Virus record (IMG/VR): IMGVR_UViG_3300037237_000103
Coordinates: 1-49,949 of that record
Length of the DNA stretch: 49,949 bases
Strand: one strand, 5' to 3'
Source: a virus
Notes under the pieces: model-generated
What the model saw: only the letters and a program-made list of their open reading frames with translations
Told to the model about the DNA's origin: nothing
Databases searched by the model: none
Part shown: one piece after another, positions 38,367-45,958 of the stretch
Position numbering within the stretch: the stretch's first letter is position 1
Layout of the letters: every line of letters begins with the position of its first letter
Translations under genes and position numbers: made by a program

Positions 38367-38946
38367 GAATCCCTCTGGTTGTAATCATTGACGCAGATGA
38401 TCTCAATCATATTGTATGCGTCTTCGACCCCATAGACCGTCTGGAGTTCGTGGAAGGTAGCGATACGTCTCGAAACTAACGTCCCGATTACTTTCGTGAC
38501 GTTCTGGTACCCGATTCCTGTTCGGCCGCCTCGCGTTTTTCGATGAGGGATTGCGATGCGACCTCCAAAAAACCCATGTGCAACTTCCAGAACTCGCCTC
38601 GCAACTTAAGACGAGTCGTAATTTCCTCGATATCGTCATCGATCAGTTCGCGGTGAATCTGCGGCTTTTTGGGATCCGGGATAATCTGAATCGTCGAAAA
38701 CATCTCCACCAGGAGAGGCTTCAGCGTATCCCAGGAGAGCTTCCCCATGGCCTTGAATCCCATCTGAGCGAGGCCGGCCATCCCAAGCTGATGGAAGTTA
38801 TCCGGAAGGTCGATACCCGCGCCCATAAGGGCAAGGAGCACGCGCAGCGCCCATTCCTCGCCTTGCGCCGATGACATCTCGGTAAGGAGAAAGAGTTTGT
38901 TCTTATCGCGGCCATCCGTGGCCGGAAATTGTGCCGTTTTCCTCAT
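38363..38946 (-). CDS. Tail assembly chaperone, long form by -1 frameshift (194 aa)
   Basis: If ribosomes slip back one base at 38575-38566, the first 127 codons of the chaperone continue into the -1 frame. That frame is open to a stop at 38365-38363 and has no own start codon near the junction. The added 67 residues include NVTKVIGTLVSRRIATFHEL, then TVYGVEDAYNMIEIICV and DYN. This is the characteristic C-terminal helix pair of gpGT-like proteins. The stop overlaps the tape measure start. This mirrors the G/GT arrangement in lambda: a short and a long chaperone that load the tape measure protein. Confidence 0.8.
38488..38946 (-). CDS. Tail assembly chaperone, short form (152 aa)
   Basis: 152 residues from the ATG at 38946, which lies in an ATGA overlap with the lysozyme gene. 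It is helical, with LFLLTEMSSAQGEEWALRVL, KLSWDTLKPLLVEMFSTIQI, then DDIEEITTRLKLRGEFWKLH and an Arg/Glu-rich end. It fits the first tail-chaperone gene between tube and tape measure. See the long-form entry for the frameshift. Confidence 0.8.
   Translation of the reverse strand: MRKTAQFPATDGRDKNKLFLLTEMSSAQGEEWALRVLLALMGAGIDLPDNFHQLGMAGLAQMGFKAMGKLSWDTLKPLLVEMFSTIQIIPDPKKPQIHRELIDDDIEEITTRLKLRGEFWKLHMGFLEVASQSLIEKREAAEQESGTRTSRK
38566..38575 (-). promoter_or_regulatory. -1 ribosomal frameshift slippery site
   Basis: Read leftward in the chaperone frame, the codons ATG-GGT-TTT-TTG give two overlapping perfect heptamers: G-GGT-TTT (38575-38569) and T-TTT-TTG (38572-38566). Both fit X-XXY-YYZ. 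They lie where the -1 frame is already open. Confidence 0.85.
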
Positions 38947-39458
38947 CGCCCCGCCCGCGCCAACCATCCGTTAAGATACTCGGCGTCCTCTGGTTTTGCT
39001 GCCACTATGTTGCGATACGCATCCTCGCGAGTCGCCTTGAAACTCGCTACGAGCGCATCAGGATCGCACGCATTGGCCCGCCGTACCGTTTCCCACCCCA
39101 TTACGCCATCAATCTGCCCCTGAACGCCGTCCGTCTTCTGGAGCGCCTTCTGGAGCAGTTTCACAGCCGCGCCCGGACCTTCGTTTACGGAGCAATCGAA
39201 AACCCGCTTCGCCACTTCATCCGAGTCGAGTCGGTCGAACCAAACGTTCCAAAACATCCCCTCGTAAAACTCCTGCACGGCCGGGCCGCGCTGCGCCTGA
39301 GGGATTAACGCGATGCGATTGAACTGAACGGGAAAGGAATGAGAGTTGATCCCACTGATCGCGAAGGATCCCGCGGGAGCGTCTGGAACTGCCTTGTAGG
39401 AACACTGCGAATCTTCGCTGGACATAAGCCAGGCGAACGCGACTGAAAAGGACGCCAT
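38943..39458 (-). CDS. GH108-family peptidoglycan hydrolase
   Basis: 171 residues from the ATG at 39458 (GGAGGG and AAAAAGGA upstream). AFAWLMSSEDSQCSYKAVPD puts a conserved glutamate near residue 15, as in GH108 lysozymes. FAISGINSHSFP, YEGMFWNVWFDRL, SDEVAKRVFDCSVNEGPGAA and a predicted wall-binding C-terminus with DPDALVASFKATREDAYRNI follow. It would cleave peptidoglycan. Placed between tube and chaperone genes rather than with the membrane genes at 26.5-28.1 kb, so it may act in release, in entry, or in both. Confidence 0.8.
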   Translation of the reverse strand: MASFSVAFAWLMSSEDSQCSYKAVPDAPAGSFAISGINSHSFPVQFNRIALIPQAQRGPAVQEFYEGMFWNVWFDRLDSDEVAKRVFDCSVNEGPGAAVKLLQKALQKTDGVQGQIDGVMGWETVRRANACDPDALVASFKATREDAYRNIVAAKPEDAEYLNGWLARAGR

Positions 39459-39545
39459 TCCTTTTTACCCTCCTGAAGCGCGTCCCGCGCGGGAGTTACC
39501 GGGAAGGCGAGCGATAACTTGAACCCCGCGCGGAAGCCTTGGTAA

Positions 39546-39986
39546 TTAGAGCAGCGTCGGAAGCAGACTGCCCCAATTAATAACGAAATCCATCGGCTGC
39601 AACACGCGGCCGGCGTCGGCAATTGCCTTGATATCTTCGATGGTTCCCACATTGCAGGTGAACGATTCGCCCGTCGAAGGAAGGTCGATATTACCCTGGA
39701 TGTACAGAACCTCGCGCGCTTGCTGCATCGCGGCGACGATGGCTTTGAAAATCTTCTTGCTCGGACTGTCGGCCTGCAGAGATACGGTCATCCGAACCGG
39801 ATTGAAGACGTACCCCGAGGTTTTCCGGCCATCCACGCCGATCTGATTTTCAGTCAGCCCTTGCTGATCGGAGTTCCAGGCGCGCTCTGCCGAGTACCCC
39901 TGGAGCTGCACGGGGCTATCGAACAACCCCGGTACCGTAATGGTGAAGACGCTGTTCGCGCTCGTAATTGTCGTAAGGTCCGGCAT
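39546..39986 (-). CDS. Tail tube protein
   Basis: 146 residues. VFTITVPGLFDSPVQLQGYS, GLTENQIGVDGRKTSGYVFN, VRMTVSLQADSPSKKIFKAI and a final FVINWGSLLPTLL match the short tail-tube family paired with DUF3383 sheaths. It forms the inner tube of the contractile tail. It directly follows the sheath gene. Confidence 0.85.
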   Translation of the reverse strand: MPDLTTITSANSVFTITVPGLFDSPVQLQGYSAERAWNSDQQGLTENQIGVDGRKTSGYVFNPVRMTVSLQADSPSKKIFKAIVAAMQQAREVLYIQGNIDLPSTGESFTCNVGTIEDIKAIADAGRVLQPMDFVINWGSLLPTLL

Positions 39987-40004
39987 TGTTGAAAGTCTCC
40001 CCGA

Positions 40005-41522
40005 TTACAGGATATCGATGGATGCGAGGGTAAGCTGCTGAACCGCGCCGCCGTCCGTGTACCAGAAGTTGATAACCGGCGTCTGCCGATTCTGACGAGC
40101 CGTCGCACCGGGATCCAGAATTTGCAGATACCAACCCTGCGTCTGGAGCGGCGTCGAAATGTCCAGCCCGGCCTGCGTATTCACTTCAGCAATCTGCAGC
40201 GCCGAAAGTTGCACGCCCGAGCGGATCGCGCCGAAGTTGAGGCCGGCGGTGATAGGACCGAGGAGCGCCGCGCGCACGAGCCCGTAGCCGGCGGGATTGT
40301 AAGGAATCGATCCCGCGCTGGTGACGAGCGACATCAGCGCGACCTGAAATTGATCGTTCAGCCAAATGTCATCGATGAACGTATCGATCCAGGAGAAAGT
40401 TCCCGGCATGTTGCCGTTGTAGAAGAATACGAAGCCCTGATTGCGAGTCGCATAAGCTCCGTAGAAGCTGTACCCGTTCGCGAGTAGGTTCACGGACGTT
40501 TCAAGAGCCGAGCAAGTCGGGAGGAGCCCGGTCTGCGCGAGGAAAGCCATTGTCGCGCGGCCGTTCGTCTGCGCGAAGTTCAGCGAGGCGATTGCGCCGG
40601 CGACGAATACGGCTACATTCAGGACCAGCGCGGCAAGCGTATTGCCGACCGGAACCGCGATGGGATCGCCGCCGATGCACGCAACGCCCGCATACTGCGC
40701 GGCCAGGGCGACAACGCCGAAGGGCTCACTGGAGTTCTGAACGCTCGCCTGCACGTCGCTGTCCCACGCCAGATAAACATAAGCGTCGTTCTGCGCGTTG
40801 AACCAAACCGCGAAGGCTTCCTTGTTGCTTAGAGACGGCTCGAACAGCGGAACCATCGAAACCCAATTTTGATTGACGGCAACGGCGTTCGCCATCGCAG
40901 TCGCCGGCGTATCGACCGCCGCTCCCTGCGAGAGAAGCGCGCCGGTTGCGCTGGTCAGGAACAGATCGGCCGCCAGACTTCCGGTTGCAAACGTAATCGT
41001 CTCCGTCGCACCCGTGACCGTCGTAGTGAAAATGAAACTCGTGTTGACTGCATCCCAGGTAACAGCGAACGGAGGAGTGGTGAAGGCCGCCTGAATTGCC
41101 GCGGCCATCGCCGAATAGCTGAGGCCGGTCAGAACGATGTTCGAGGAGGTAATCGGGGTTCCGGCAATCGAGAGAGTCAGAATGCCGCTGTAAGCCTGTA
41201 ACGTTGCGAGGGGAACGCCTGCAAGCGAACCGGACTGGAGCCAGCCGGCGCGCGCTGCGACGTTGTAGGGAGCGAAGAGCATCGCGCTTGGTTTGACCGT
41301 CGAATTGTTGTACCCGAGGAAATAAATTTCAGCCGCCGCTGCCTCCGCCGACGCGGGACCAAAAAAGGAACTCACGGCCGCAGCGCTCGCGAAGCTGAGA
41401 ACTTGGCCGGTCGGCATCAGAAGACTCTCGGTAAGGAACAAACCATTCAGAACCAGCGAAGCGCCGCCGGCAGATACGACGCCCGGATTGACTTTTACAA
41501 TTTGTGACGCTGGAATCGTCAT
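40005..41522 (-). CDS. Tail sheath protein, DUF3383 family
   Basis: 505 residues. IVKVNPGVVSAGGASLVLNG at the N-terminus; FASAAAVSSFFGPASAEAAA in the first third; FYNGNMPGTFSWIDTFIDDI, WLNDQFQVALMSLVTSAGSI and IPYNPAGYGLVRAALLGPIT in the conserved C-terminal part. It contracts to drive the tube through the host envelope and shows the phage has a myovirus tail. Starts in ATGA overlap with the tail terminator-like gene. Confidence 0.92.
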   Translation of the reverse strand: MTIPASQIVKVNPGVVSAGGASLVLNGLFLTESLLMPTGQVLSFASAAAVSSFFGPASAEAAAAEIYFLGYNNSTVKPSAMLFAPYNVAARAGWLQSGSLAGVPLATLQAYSGILTLSIAGTPITSSNIVLTGLSYSAMAAAIQAAFTTPPFAVTWDAVNTSFIFTTTVTGATETITFATGSLAADLFLTSATGALLSQGAAVDTPATAMANAVAVNQNWVSMVPLFEPSLSNKEAFAVWFNAQNDAYVYLAWDSDVQASVQNSSEPFGVVALAAQYAGVACIGGDPIAVPVGNTLAALVLNVAVFVAGAIASLNFAQTNGRATMAFLAQTGLLPTCSALETSVNLLANGYSFYGAYATRNQGFVFFYNGNMPGTFSWIDTFIDDIWLNDQFQVALMSLVTSAGSIPYNPAGYGLVRAALLGPITAGLNFGAIRSGVQLSALQIAEVNTQAGLDISTPLQTQGWYLQILDPGATARQNRQTPVINFWYTDGGAVQQLTLASIDIL

Positions 41523-42034
41523 GGAAGATCCTCAAAAATATTGGTTTTCAGACTTACGGCGGATTGCTGCGGAACACTCACAACAGGATTATACTGCAAG
41601 CTCGCTGTAAGTATCCATCGGTTCTCGTATTGCTCCTCGCCGGTTATCAGTTGCCCGCGAATCCCATCAGAACAATAGAGCGGAACCATACCATCTGGAA
41701 ATTGAGAAACGGCGTATATCGACCGATAGACGGCTTTTACGCTCTTGCACCAATCTCCCGCGCTCGGGCCGTAAAAGTCAATTTGAACGTCGAATTTCGT
41801 CGGCGTCGTGAGAGTGGCCTGCAGCACATCACCGTTGTTTTCGAAAATTGGGGTTTCAAGATCCTGTTCGGATATTTCCTTGAGTTCGACGAACGCATTC
41901 AGAGGCATAGGAGTGCGATTCGTCTGCGCCCTCATAATCTCGGTTCCGTCCCCAACGAAGGGCTGAATAAAATCGGCGAGCGCGTCGATCACCGCATCGA
42001 TCAAAATCGAGGGTACATACGGAGTCGTTGCCAT
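41519..42034 (-). CDS. Tail terminator-like protein
   Basis: 171 residues. ILIDAVIDALADFIQPFVGD, KFDVQIDFYGPSAGDWCKSV, FRS-like YRSIYAVSQFPDGMVPLYCS and ENRWILTASLQYNPVV. This matches the LIC_12616-type neck protein family encoded before sheath genes. It probably caps the tail tube. Overlaps both neighbours. Confidence 0.75.
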   Translation of the reverse strand: MATTPYVPSILIDAVIDALADFIQPFVGDGTEIMRAQTNRTPMPLNAFVELKEISEQDLETPIFENNGDVLQATLTTPTKFDVQIDFYGPSAGDWCKSVKAVYRSIYAVSQFPDGMVPLYCSDGIRGQLITGEEQYENRWILTASLQYNPVVSVPQQSAVSLKTNIFEDLP

Positions 42035-42426
42035 TACTGGCCCCCCTGCAGCACAATTGCGACTTTCGTCCAGAGCGGCCAGGCTTCCAGAACCGTGACG
42101 ACGAGCCAGGTTCCCTGAAAGTTCAGCGGAGCTGGAGCGCTGATCGTAATCAAGTCGCCGCCCTGACTGTTCGGACGGATAACGCCGGCGAGCGCGCCTC
42201 GCAGATACAACGCGCGAACGACGCCTTGAATATTCAGACCCTCGATTTGCTTCAGCTCGCGACTGTCGAGAGCCTGAACCTGAGCCGGGCCGGTAACAGG
42301 AGCATTGTAAGAGGGAATCTGACGCCGACCGTCGCCGTAAGTGTAACCGCTCGAAGTCTGAACGGAAACGATGAGGTTCGGATTAATCGTATTCGATACC
42401 TGATTGGCGATGGTTCGCAGATCCAT
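42034..42426 (-). CDS. Neck/head-tail connector protein (130 aa)
   Basis: 130 residues, beta-rich. MDLRTIANQVSNTINPNLIV, GYTYGDGRRQIPSYNAP, AQVQALDSRELKQIEGLNIQ and WLVVTVLEAWPLWTKVAIVL. Proteins of this pattern sit between the gp10-like and terminator-like genes in related contractile phages. No experimentally known role is recalled; a neck or completion function is inferred. Confidence 0.65.
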   Translation of the reverse strand: MDLRTIANQVSNTINPNLIVSVQTSSGYTYGDGRRQIPSYNAPVTGPAQVQALDSRELKQIEGLNIQGVVRALYLRGALAGVIRPNSQGGDLITISAPAPLNFQGTWLVVTVLEAWPLWTKVAIVLQGGQ

Positions 42427-42992
42427 TACGCGCTCGCTCCCTTGACTTCATAACTTACAGCTCGCAACATTTGACCGGACCAAACGAGCGGTTTCGCCTG
42501 TGCGCCCGTCGCGCCCTGTTCGCCCCGAGCCGCCGCACGAATCGCCTCAGCAACGTCTGCTTGCGTAATTTGATCCCGATTATTCCAGAATTTTTTGCGA
42601 AGAATCAGCGTACTCTCAGCGAGAGGAATATCGTTGTAATTCGCGATGCTCTGCTGAAGCGCGCCGGCAATATCTTCGCCCATCAGTTTGAGAACGGCCG
42701 CCCCGTTGAAGTGAGTCAGCTTCGCGAGCGCTGCCATCTTTGCGGGCCAACCGGGGGATTCCTGCGCGATCATCGTTCGAAAATACGGCCGCGGGGGACT
42801 CGGGAATTTCCCCCCATGCCCGAACTCATCCCAGAACGCGGCGGCTGCTACCGGCGTACCGTCCGGATATGTCGATAGCGGACCATCGGCGAGAAAGCCG
42901 ATTTGGACCTGACCGCCGCCCATATCGCGCGCGATCTTCCGGAGCGTCCGATTGACGTTCTCAGCTACGCTCAGTTTGGAAGATCGTTTCAT
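42426..42992 (-). CDS. Head-tail connector, HK97 gp10-like (188 aa)
   Basis: 188 residues. A basic N-terminus (VNRTLRKIARDMGGGQVQIG) leads to VAAAAFWDEFGHGGKFPSPP and RPYFRTMIAQESPGW, typical of gp10-like tail-completion proteins. A helical middle and AKPLVWSGQMLRAVSYEVKG at the end follow. The 82-base gap upstream holds no gene; beyond it is the signal-peptide fibre gene. Confidence 0.7.
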   Translation of the reverse strand: MKRSSKLSVAENVNRTLRKIARDMGGGQVQIGFLADGPLSTYPDGTPVAAAAFWDEFGHGGKFPSPPRPYFRTMIAQESPGWPAKMAALAKLTHFNGAAVLKLMGEDIAGALQQSIANYNDIPLAESTLILRKKFWNNRDQITQADVAEAIRAAARGEQGATGAQAKPLVWSGQMLRAVSYEVKGASA

Positions 42993-43074
42993 CGTCGCTC
43001 TCTCAGTTACCAGCCATCCTCGCCTCTCGCCGCTCTCTCCGTGGGGCGCTCATCACTGTACTGTTCCTGATTAC

Positions 43075-43983
43075 CTATGGCCCGAGGTATTCCAGAGTAA
43101 AATGAGCAGCGTATTGCATTGGTGTCGCACCGCTGCTGGCATAGATAGCCATTTCGTACTTTACAGCTCCAGCTCCGGCATTGAAATTCACGCCAGCTCC
43201 GCCATTCGAAATAGTCCCTATTGTGTTTGCGGTCTGACTGTTACCATCCTGATATGCGGAAGAAACTCCCGTATCTTCATCCAGATAATGAAAGTAGCAG
43301 TTCGACAACGTCGAACTGCTGGTGGCTGCCTGCGTGACCACTGAATAAAAACTAGCCCTGTAGCGCCCTGGAGTAACTACCGTGAACATCGTCGTTTGTC
43401 CGATAGCCGCAGCCTGCGCTGTCAGGTCTACTTTAGCCACGACGCAGGGATATTGCCATGATCCTGCCGGACATCCGGTCGGCACCGTCTGCGCTGCTGT
43501 AGCTGTAGCCGCGTTGCCGGTAGTCGGAGCCGTCAGCGTCGCAGGAAGCTGAGCGTTAGTAGCTTGCCCGGATAACTGAGAGAATGCCGGTTGTGCGCAA
43601 GTCGGCCCCCCGGTCGCATCGGCCGTTTCATACAGACCACTCGTACATGCGCCTACTCCAGCTCGCGCGGCGGCCGCACCCGTTAGGTCAAAGAAAGCGG
43701 AGTAATCGGCGATGATGGGAACAACAACACCCGAGCGACCGGCAAAGCTCACGACGCCCCCACCAGCGGGGGAGGGGGACGGACTTCCGCCGATTTGAAC
43801 GATTACGCCGCCTTGACACTGAAAGACAGCGAGAACGTTAATTCCAACCTGAACGATGATCTTCTGACCTGGCACGTAACAGGTTGACCCGACAGACGGA
43901 TAAGTGGTCTGCGTCACGGTTGACTGAGCGAACGCGCCGCAAGCAAACATCAAAATCGCGAGAAGCCCAAACCATTTTCTCAT
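43075..43983 (-). CDS. Secreted tail-fibre-like protein within the neck genes
   Basis: 302 residues from the ATG at 43983 (GGAGG upstream), not the longer frame inside the neighbour. The N-terminus MRKWFGLLAILMFACGAFAQ is a signal peptide. The middle has VVSFAGRSGVVVPIIADYSA and GQATNAQLPATLTAPTTGNA, the repeat-like modules common in tail fibres. The C-terminal 130 residues are a beta domain of C1q-like type. It interrupts the neck operon between two connector genes. Like the spike at 32723-34870 it joins a host-type export signal to phage-fibre modules. Confidence 0.65.
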   Translation of the reverse strand: MRKWFGLLAILMFACGAFAQSTVTQTTYPSVGSTCYVPGQKIIVQVGINVLAVFQCQGGVIVQIGGSPSPSPAGGGVVSFAGRSGVVVPIIADYSAFFDLTGAAAARAGVGACTSGLYETADATGGPTCAQPAFSQLSGQATNAQLPATLTAPTTGNAATATAAQTVPTGCPAGSWQYPCVVAKVDLTAQAAAIGQTTMFTVVTPGRYRASFYSVVTQAATSSSTLSNCYFHYLDEDTGVSSAYQDGNSQTANTIGTISNGGAGVNFNAGAGAVKYEMAIYASSGATPMQYAAHFTLEYLGP

Positions 43984-44384
43984 CGGATCCTCCACGGTAG
44001 AATATAACGAAAACCCCGAAGCGAGCTGGTAGCTTGCCAGAAGCTCGCTCCATACTGCGTCTGATTGAACCAGGGGCCACTTCCCGGCGTGAGTTGGTTC
44101 CAATCAAAGGAAGCGCTCACAGAACCCTCTCCCGCCTGACTGACGCGCCCGACGGGACGAGCCTGACCATCCGCGCTCAAATCGCCCGCGATGTAGCTTA
44201 GATGGGCCACCAGCATATTCAAGAGAAGGAGGCGAGTCGGAACGTCCTGAACGGGGCTATTGCACTGATTGCTCAGGTATAGCCCCGCCTCAACGAAGTA
44301 AGACGCCAGTTTTGACGGGCTCACGTTCGCAAACTCGGGATATCGAGCGAGGAATACGCCCAGATTGAATACCGCGATTCCCAC
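43980..44384 (-). CDS. Head-tail connector, DUF4054-like
   Basis: 134 residues from a GTG at 44384 (AAGGGGG upstream). FNLGVFLARYPEFANVS, LASYFVEAGLYLSNQCNSPV, TRLLLLNMLVAHLSYIAGDL and GEGSVSASFDWNQLTPGSGP with WFNQTQYGASFWQATSSLRG. This is the DUF4054 adaptor pattern. It lies between capsid and neck genes as expected. ATGA overlap with the inserted fibre gene. Confidence 0.82.
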   Translation of the reverse strand: MGIAVFNLGVFLARYPEFANVSPSKLASYFVEAGLYLSNQCNSPVQDVPTRLLLLNMLVAHLSYIAGDLSADGQARPVGRVSQAGEGSVSASFDWNQLTPGSGPWFNQTQYGASFWQATSSLRGFRYILPWRIR

Positions 44385-44401
44385 TGATGAACCCCCTTAC
44401 C

Positions 44402-44758
44402 TTACTTTTCGGCCGGTTTGATTCCGGGCGCGGACTGGCTTAGAGGCTCCTGGCCGGTCTTCCTCTTGTCCTTCTCAAGATCCCGAACGATGTTCTTCGC
44501 GTGATCTTCAGTCCTCGCCTCGAAGATTGCGCCAGAATCGAGCGGCGCGAACTTGCCTTTGTGAACGAGATGCCAGGCATCCCAGAAATCCTTATCGACT
44601 TCCGTGATGACGTAAGGAACAAGCAGGCGCGTCTTCCCGTCCGTGCCCACTGGGCCCTCGTTCAGTCCCTTGATAGTGACTTTCTGTTCGCGCTTGAGCG
44701 GATGCGTTAGGATCAAACCATTCAGCAGTCTGGATCCCACCTTCACTGTTTCTGCCAT
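44402..44758 (-). CDS. Virion-associated hypothetical protein (118 aa)
   Basis: 118 residues from the ATG at 44758 (AAGGAAGG upstream); an in-frame TTG nine bases earlier is less likely. KVGSRLLNGLILTHPLKREQ, VTIKGLNEGP, PYVITEVDKDFWDAW and FEARTEDHAKNIVRDLEKDK. A protein of this pattern often follows the major capsid gene in phages of this type. Role unknown, probably structural. Confidence 0.65.
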   Translation of the reverse strand: MAETVKVGSRLLNGLILTHPLKREQKVTIKGLNEGPVGTDGKTRLLVPYVITEVDKDFWDAWHLVHKGKFAPLDSGAIFEARTEDHAKNIVRDLEKDKRKTGQEPLSQSAPGIKPAEK

Positions 44759-44780
44759 TTTGAACAACCTTCCTTCCTGA

Positions 44781-44807
44781 AATTAGGGGAGCCCCGAAAG
44801 GCTCCCC
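44781..44807 (-). terminator. Terminator after the major capsid gene
   Basis: Leftward GGGGAGCC (44807-44800), 6-base loop, GGCTCCCC (44793-44786), followed by TAATTT. A partial terminator here could give extra capsid mRNA relative to downstream genes. Confidence 0.75.
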
Positions 44808-44837
44808 GATTTGGGCTCGAAATTGCTTCCGAGCGGG

Positions 44838-45890
44838 TTAGACTCCGAGCATGGAAGCGATGAAGATCGGCCGATAGATGATCGAACCCCACGTTCCCTG
44901 CGACTTCTTTTGCTTGAAGCTGGACAGCTCGATTTTGATCGGATGCGCGCGCAGCTTTTCGGTAAAGGCCGCGTCAACCGTCCGTTGACCTTCAACCTCT
45001 TCCGCGAAGAGCTGAACGAACTGTCCCGACGCCAGAGCGTACTCCGGAGCCGTCTTCACCGTCATATTCGGAAAGTTCTTCTTGATGATATCGGCCACGT
45101 TCACATTGAACTCGGTCGTCTTCGTGAAGGCGACTTCCGCAATCGGCGACAGCGCAAGAGTCATCTTCGAATCGAGTTCGACGAGCGCGTTCGCCTGCGT
45201 CTGGAGCTGCGAATACAGCGCCTGGATATCGGCGACCACTTCGAGCGCGGTCGCGTTCGTCCAGCTCGTTCCGCCCGCGGCTTTCGTCGCCGGCGTGATG
45301 AACGCGGGGAGGTTCGGATCGTTGAGCAAGCCGTAGTTCTGCAGGCCGGCGACGCCGAAGAAATAGGAGCGATTCTGGTACTTGTTCAGAGTCAGAACGC
45401 TGGCGATGTTGACGCGATTCGCCCAATCGATGCGAGCGAGAGCCGCTTTTTCCAGCTCGCGCTCGCCCCACTGAGTGATGACCTGGTAGTGGTAGGACTG
45501 ACGCTGCGGGAAGTTGGTGTTCGCGCCGGCCTGGCCGTTCTCCGAATAGTCGCCGTAGCTCGAAGTTTCGCCGGTCGATTCCACGACGGGGAACATCGCG
45601 GTTTCGGTCGTCCAGTCGCCCTTTTTGATTTCCGAGCCGATAATCTCGGCCGCCTTCATCGGCGAGACAAGAATCTCGATGAGTTTAGGGTCAATGAAAG
45701 TGGACAGGAACGCAGGAATGCCGCTGTTGCTGAGCGTGACCAGCGTAGGCTGCGCGTCGTAGGCGAGCGAGCCGTCAGAGGCCAGACGGAAACCGCCTTC
45801 CGAAATATCCTTCTGGAGAGCCAGATTCGGCTCGCCCATGAATACGATACCGGCTCGCTCGCGAGCATAAAGCAGTTCAGGCGAAATCAT
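44838..45890 (-). CDS. Major capsid protein, DUF2184 family
   Basis: 350 residues. ISPELLYARERAGIVFMGEP at the start, SGIPAFLSTFIDPKLIEILV, then GSEIKKGDWTTETAMFPVVE, YHYQVITQWGERELEKAALA, and IELSSFKQKKSQGTWGSIIY near the C-terminus. This is the DUF2184 branch of HK97-fold capsid proteins. A strong stem-loop precedes it and a terminator follows, consistent with high expression. Confidence 0.9.
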   Translation of the reverse strand: MISPELLYARERAGIVFMGEPNLALQKDISEGGFRLASDGSLAYDAQPTLVTLSNSGIPAFLSTFIDPKLIEILVSPMKAAEIIGSEIKKGDWTTETAMFPVVESTGETSSYGDYSENGQAGANTNFPQRQSYHYQVITQWGERELEKAALARIDWANRVNIASVLTLNKYQNRSYFFGVAGLQNYGLLNDPNLPAFITPATKAAGGTSWTNATALEVVADIQALYSQLQTQANALVELDSKMTLALSPIAEVAFTKTTEFNVNVADIIKKNFPNMTVKTAPEYALASGQFVQLFAEEVEGQRTVDAAFTEKLRAHPIKIELSSFKQKKSQGTWGSIIYRPIFIASMLGV

Positions 45891-45931
45891 TGGTTGGTAC
45901 TCCCGTCCCCGTTGAAATTTGTGCTACCCTT

Positions 45932-45958
45932 GCGCGACGAATTTTTAGTTCGTCGCGC
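45932..45958 (-). promoter_or_regulatory. 10-bp stem-loop between cement and capsid genes
   Basis: GCGCGACGAA (45932-45941) pairs perfectly with TTCGTCGCGC (45949-45958) around a 7-base loop. It overlaps the stop of the cement gene (45945-45947) and has no T-run. Likely an RNA-processing or stabilising hairpin at the 5' side of the capsid message. Confidence 0.6.
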
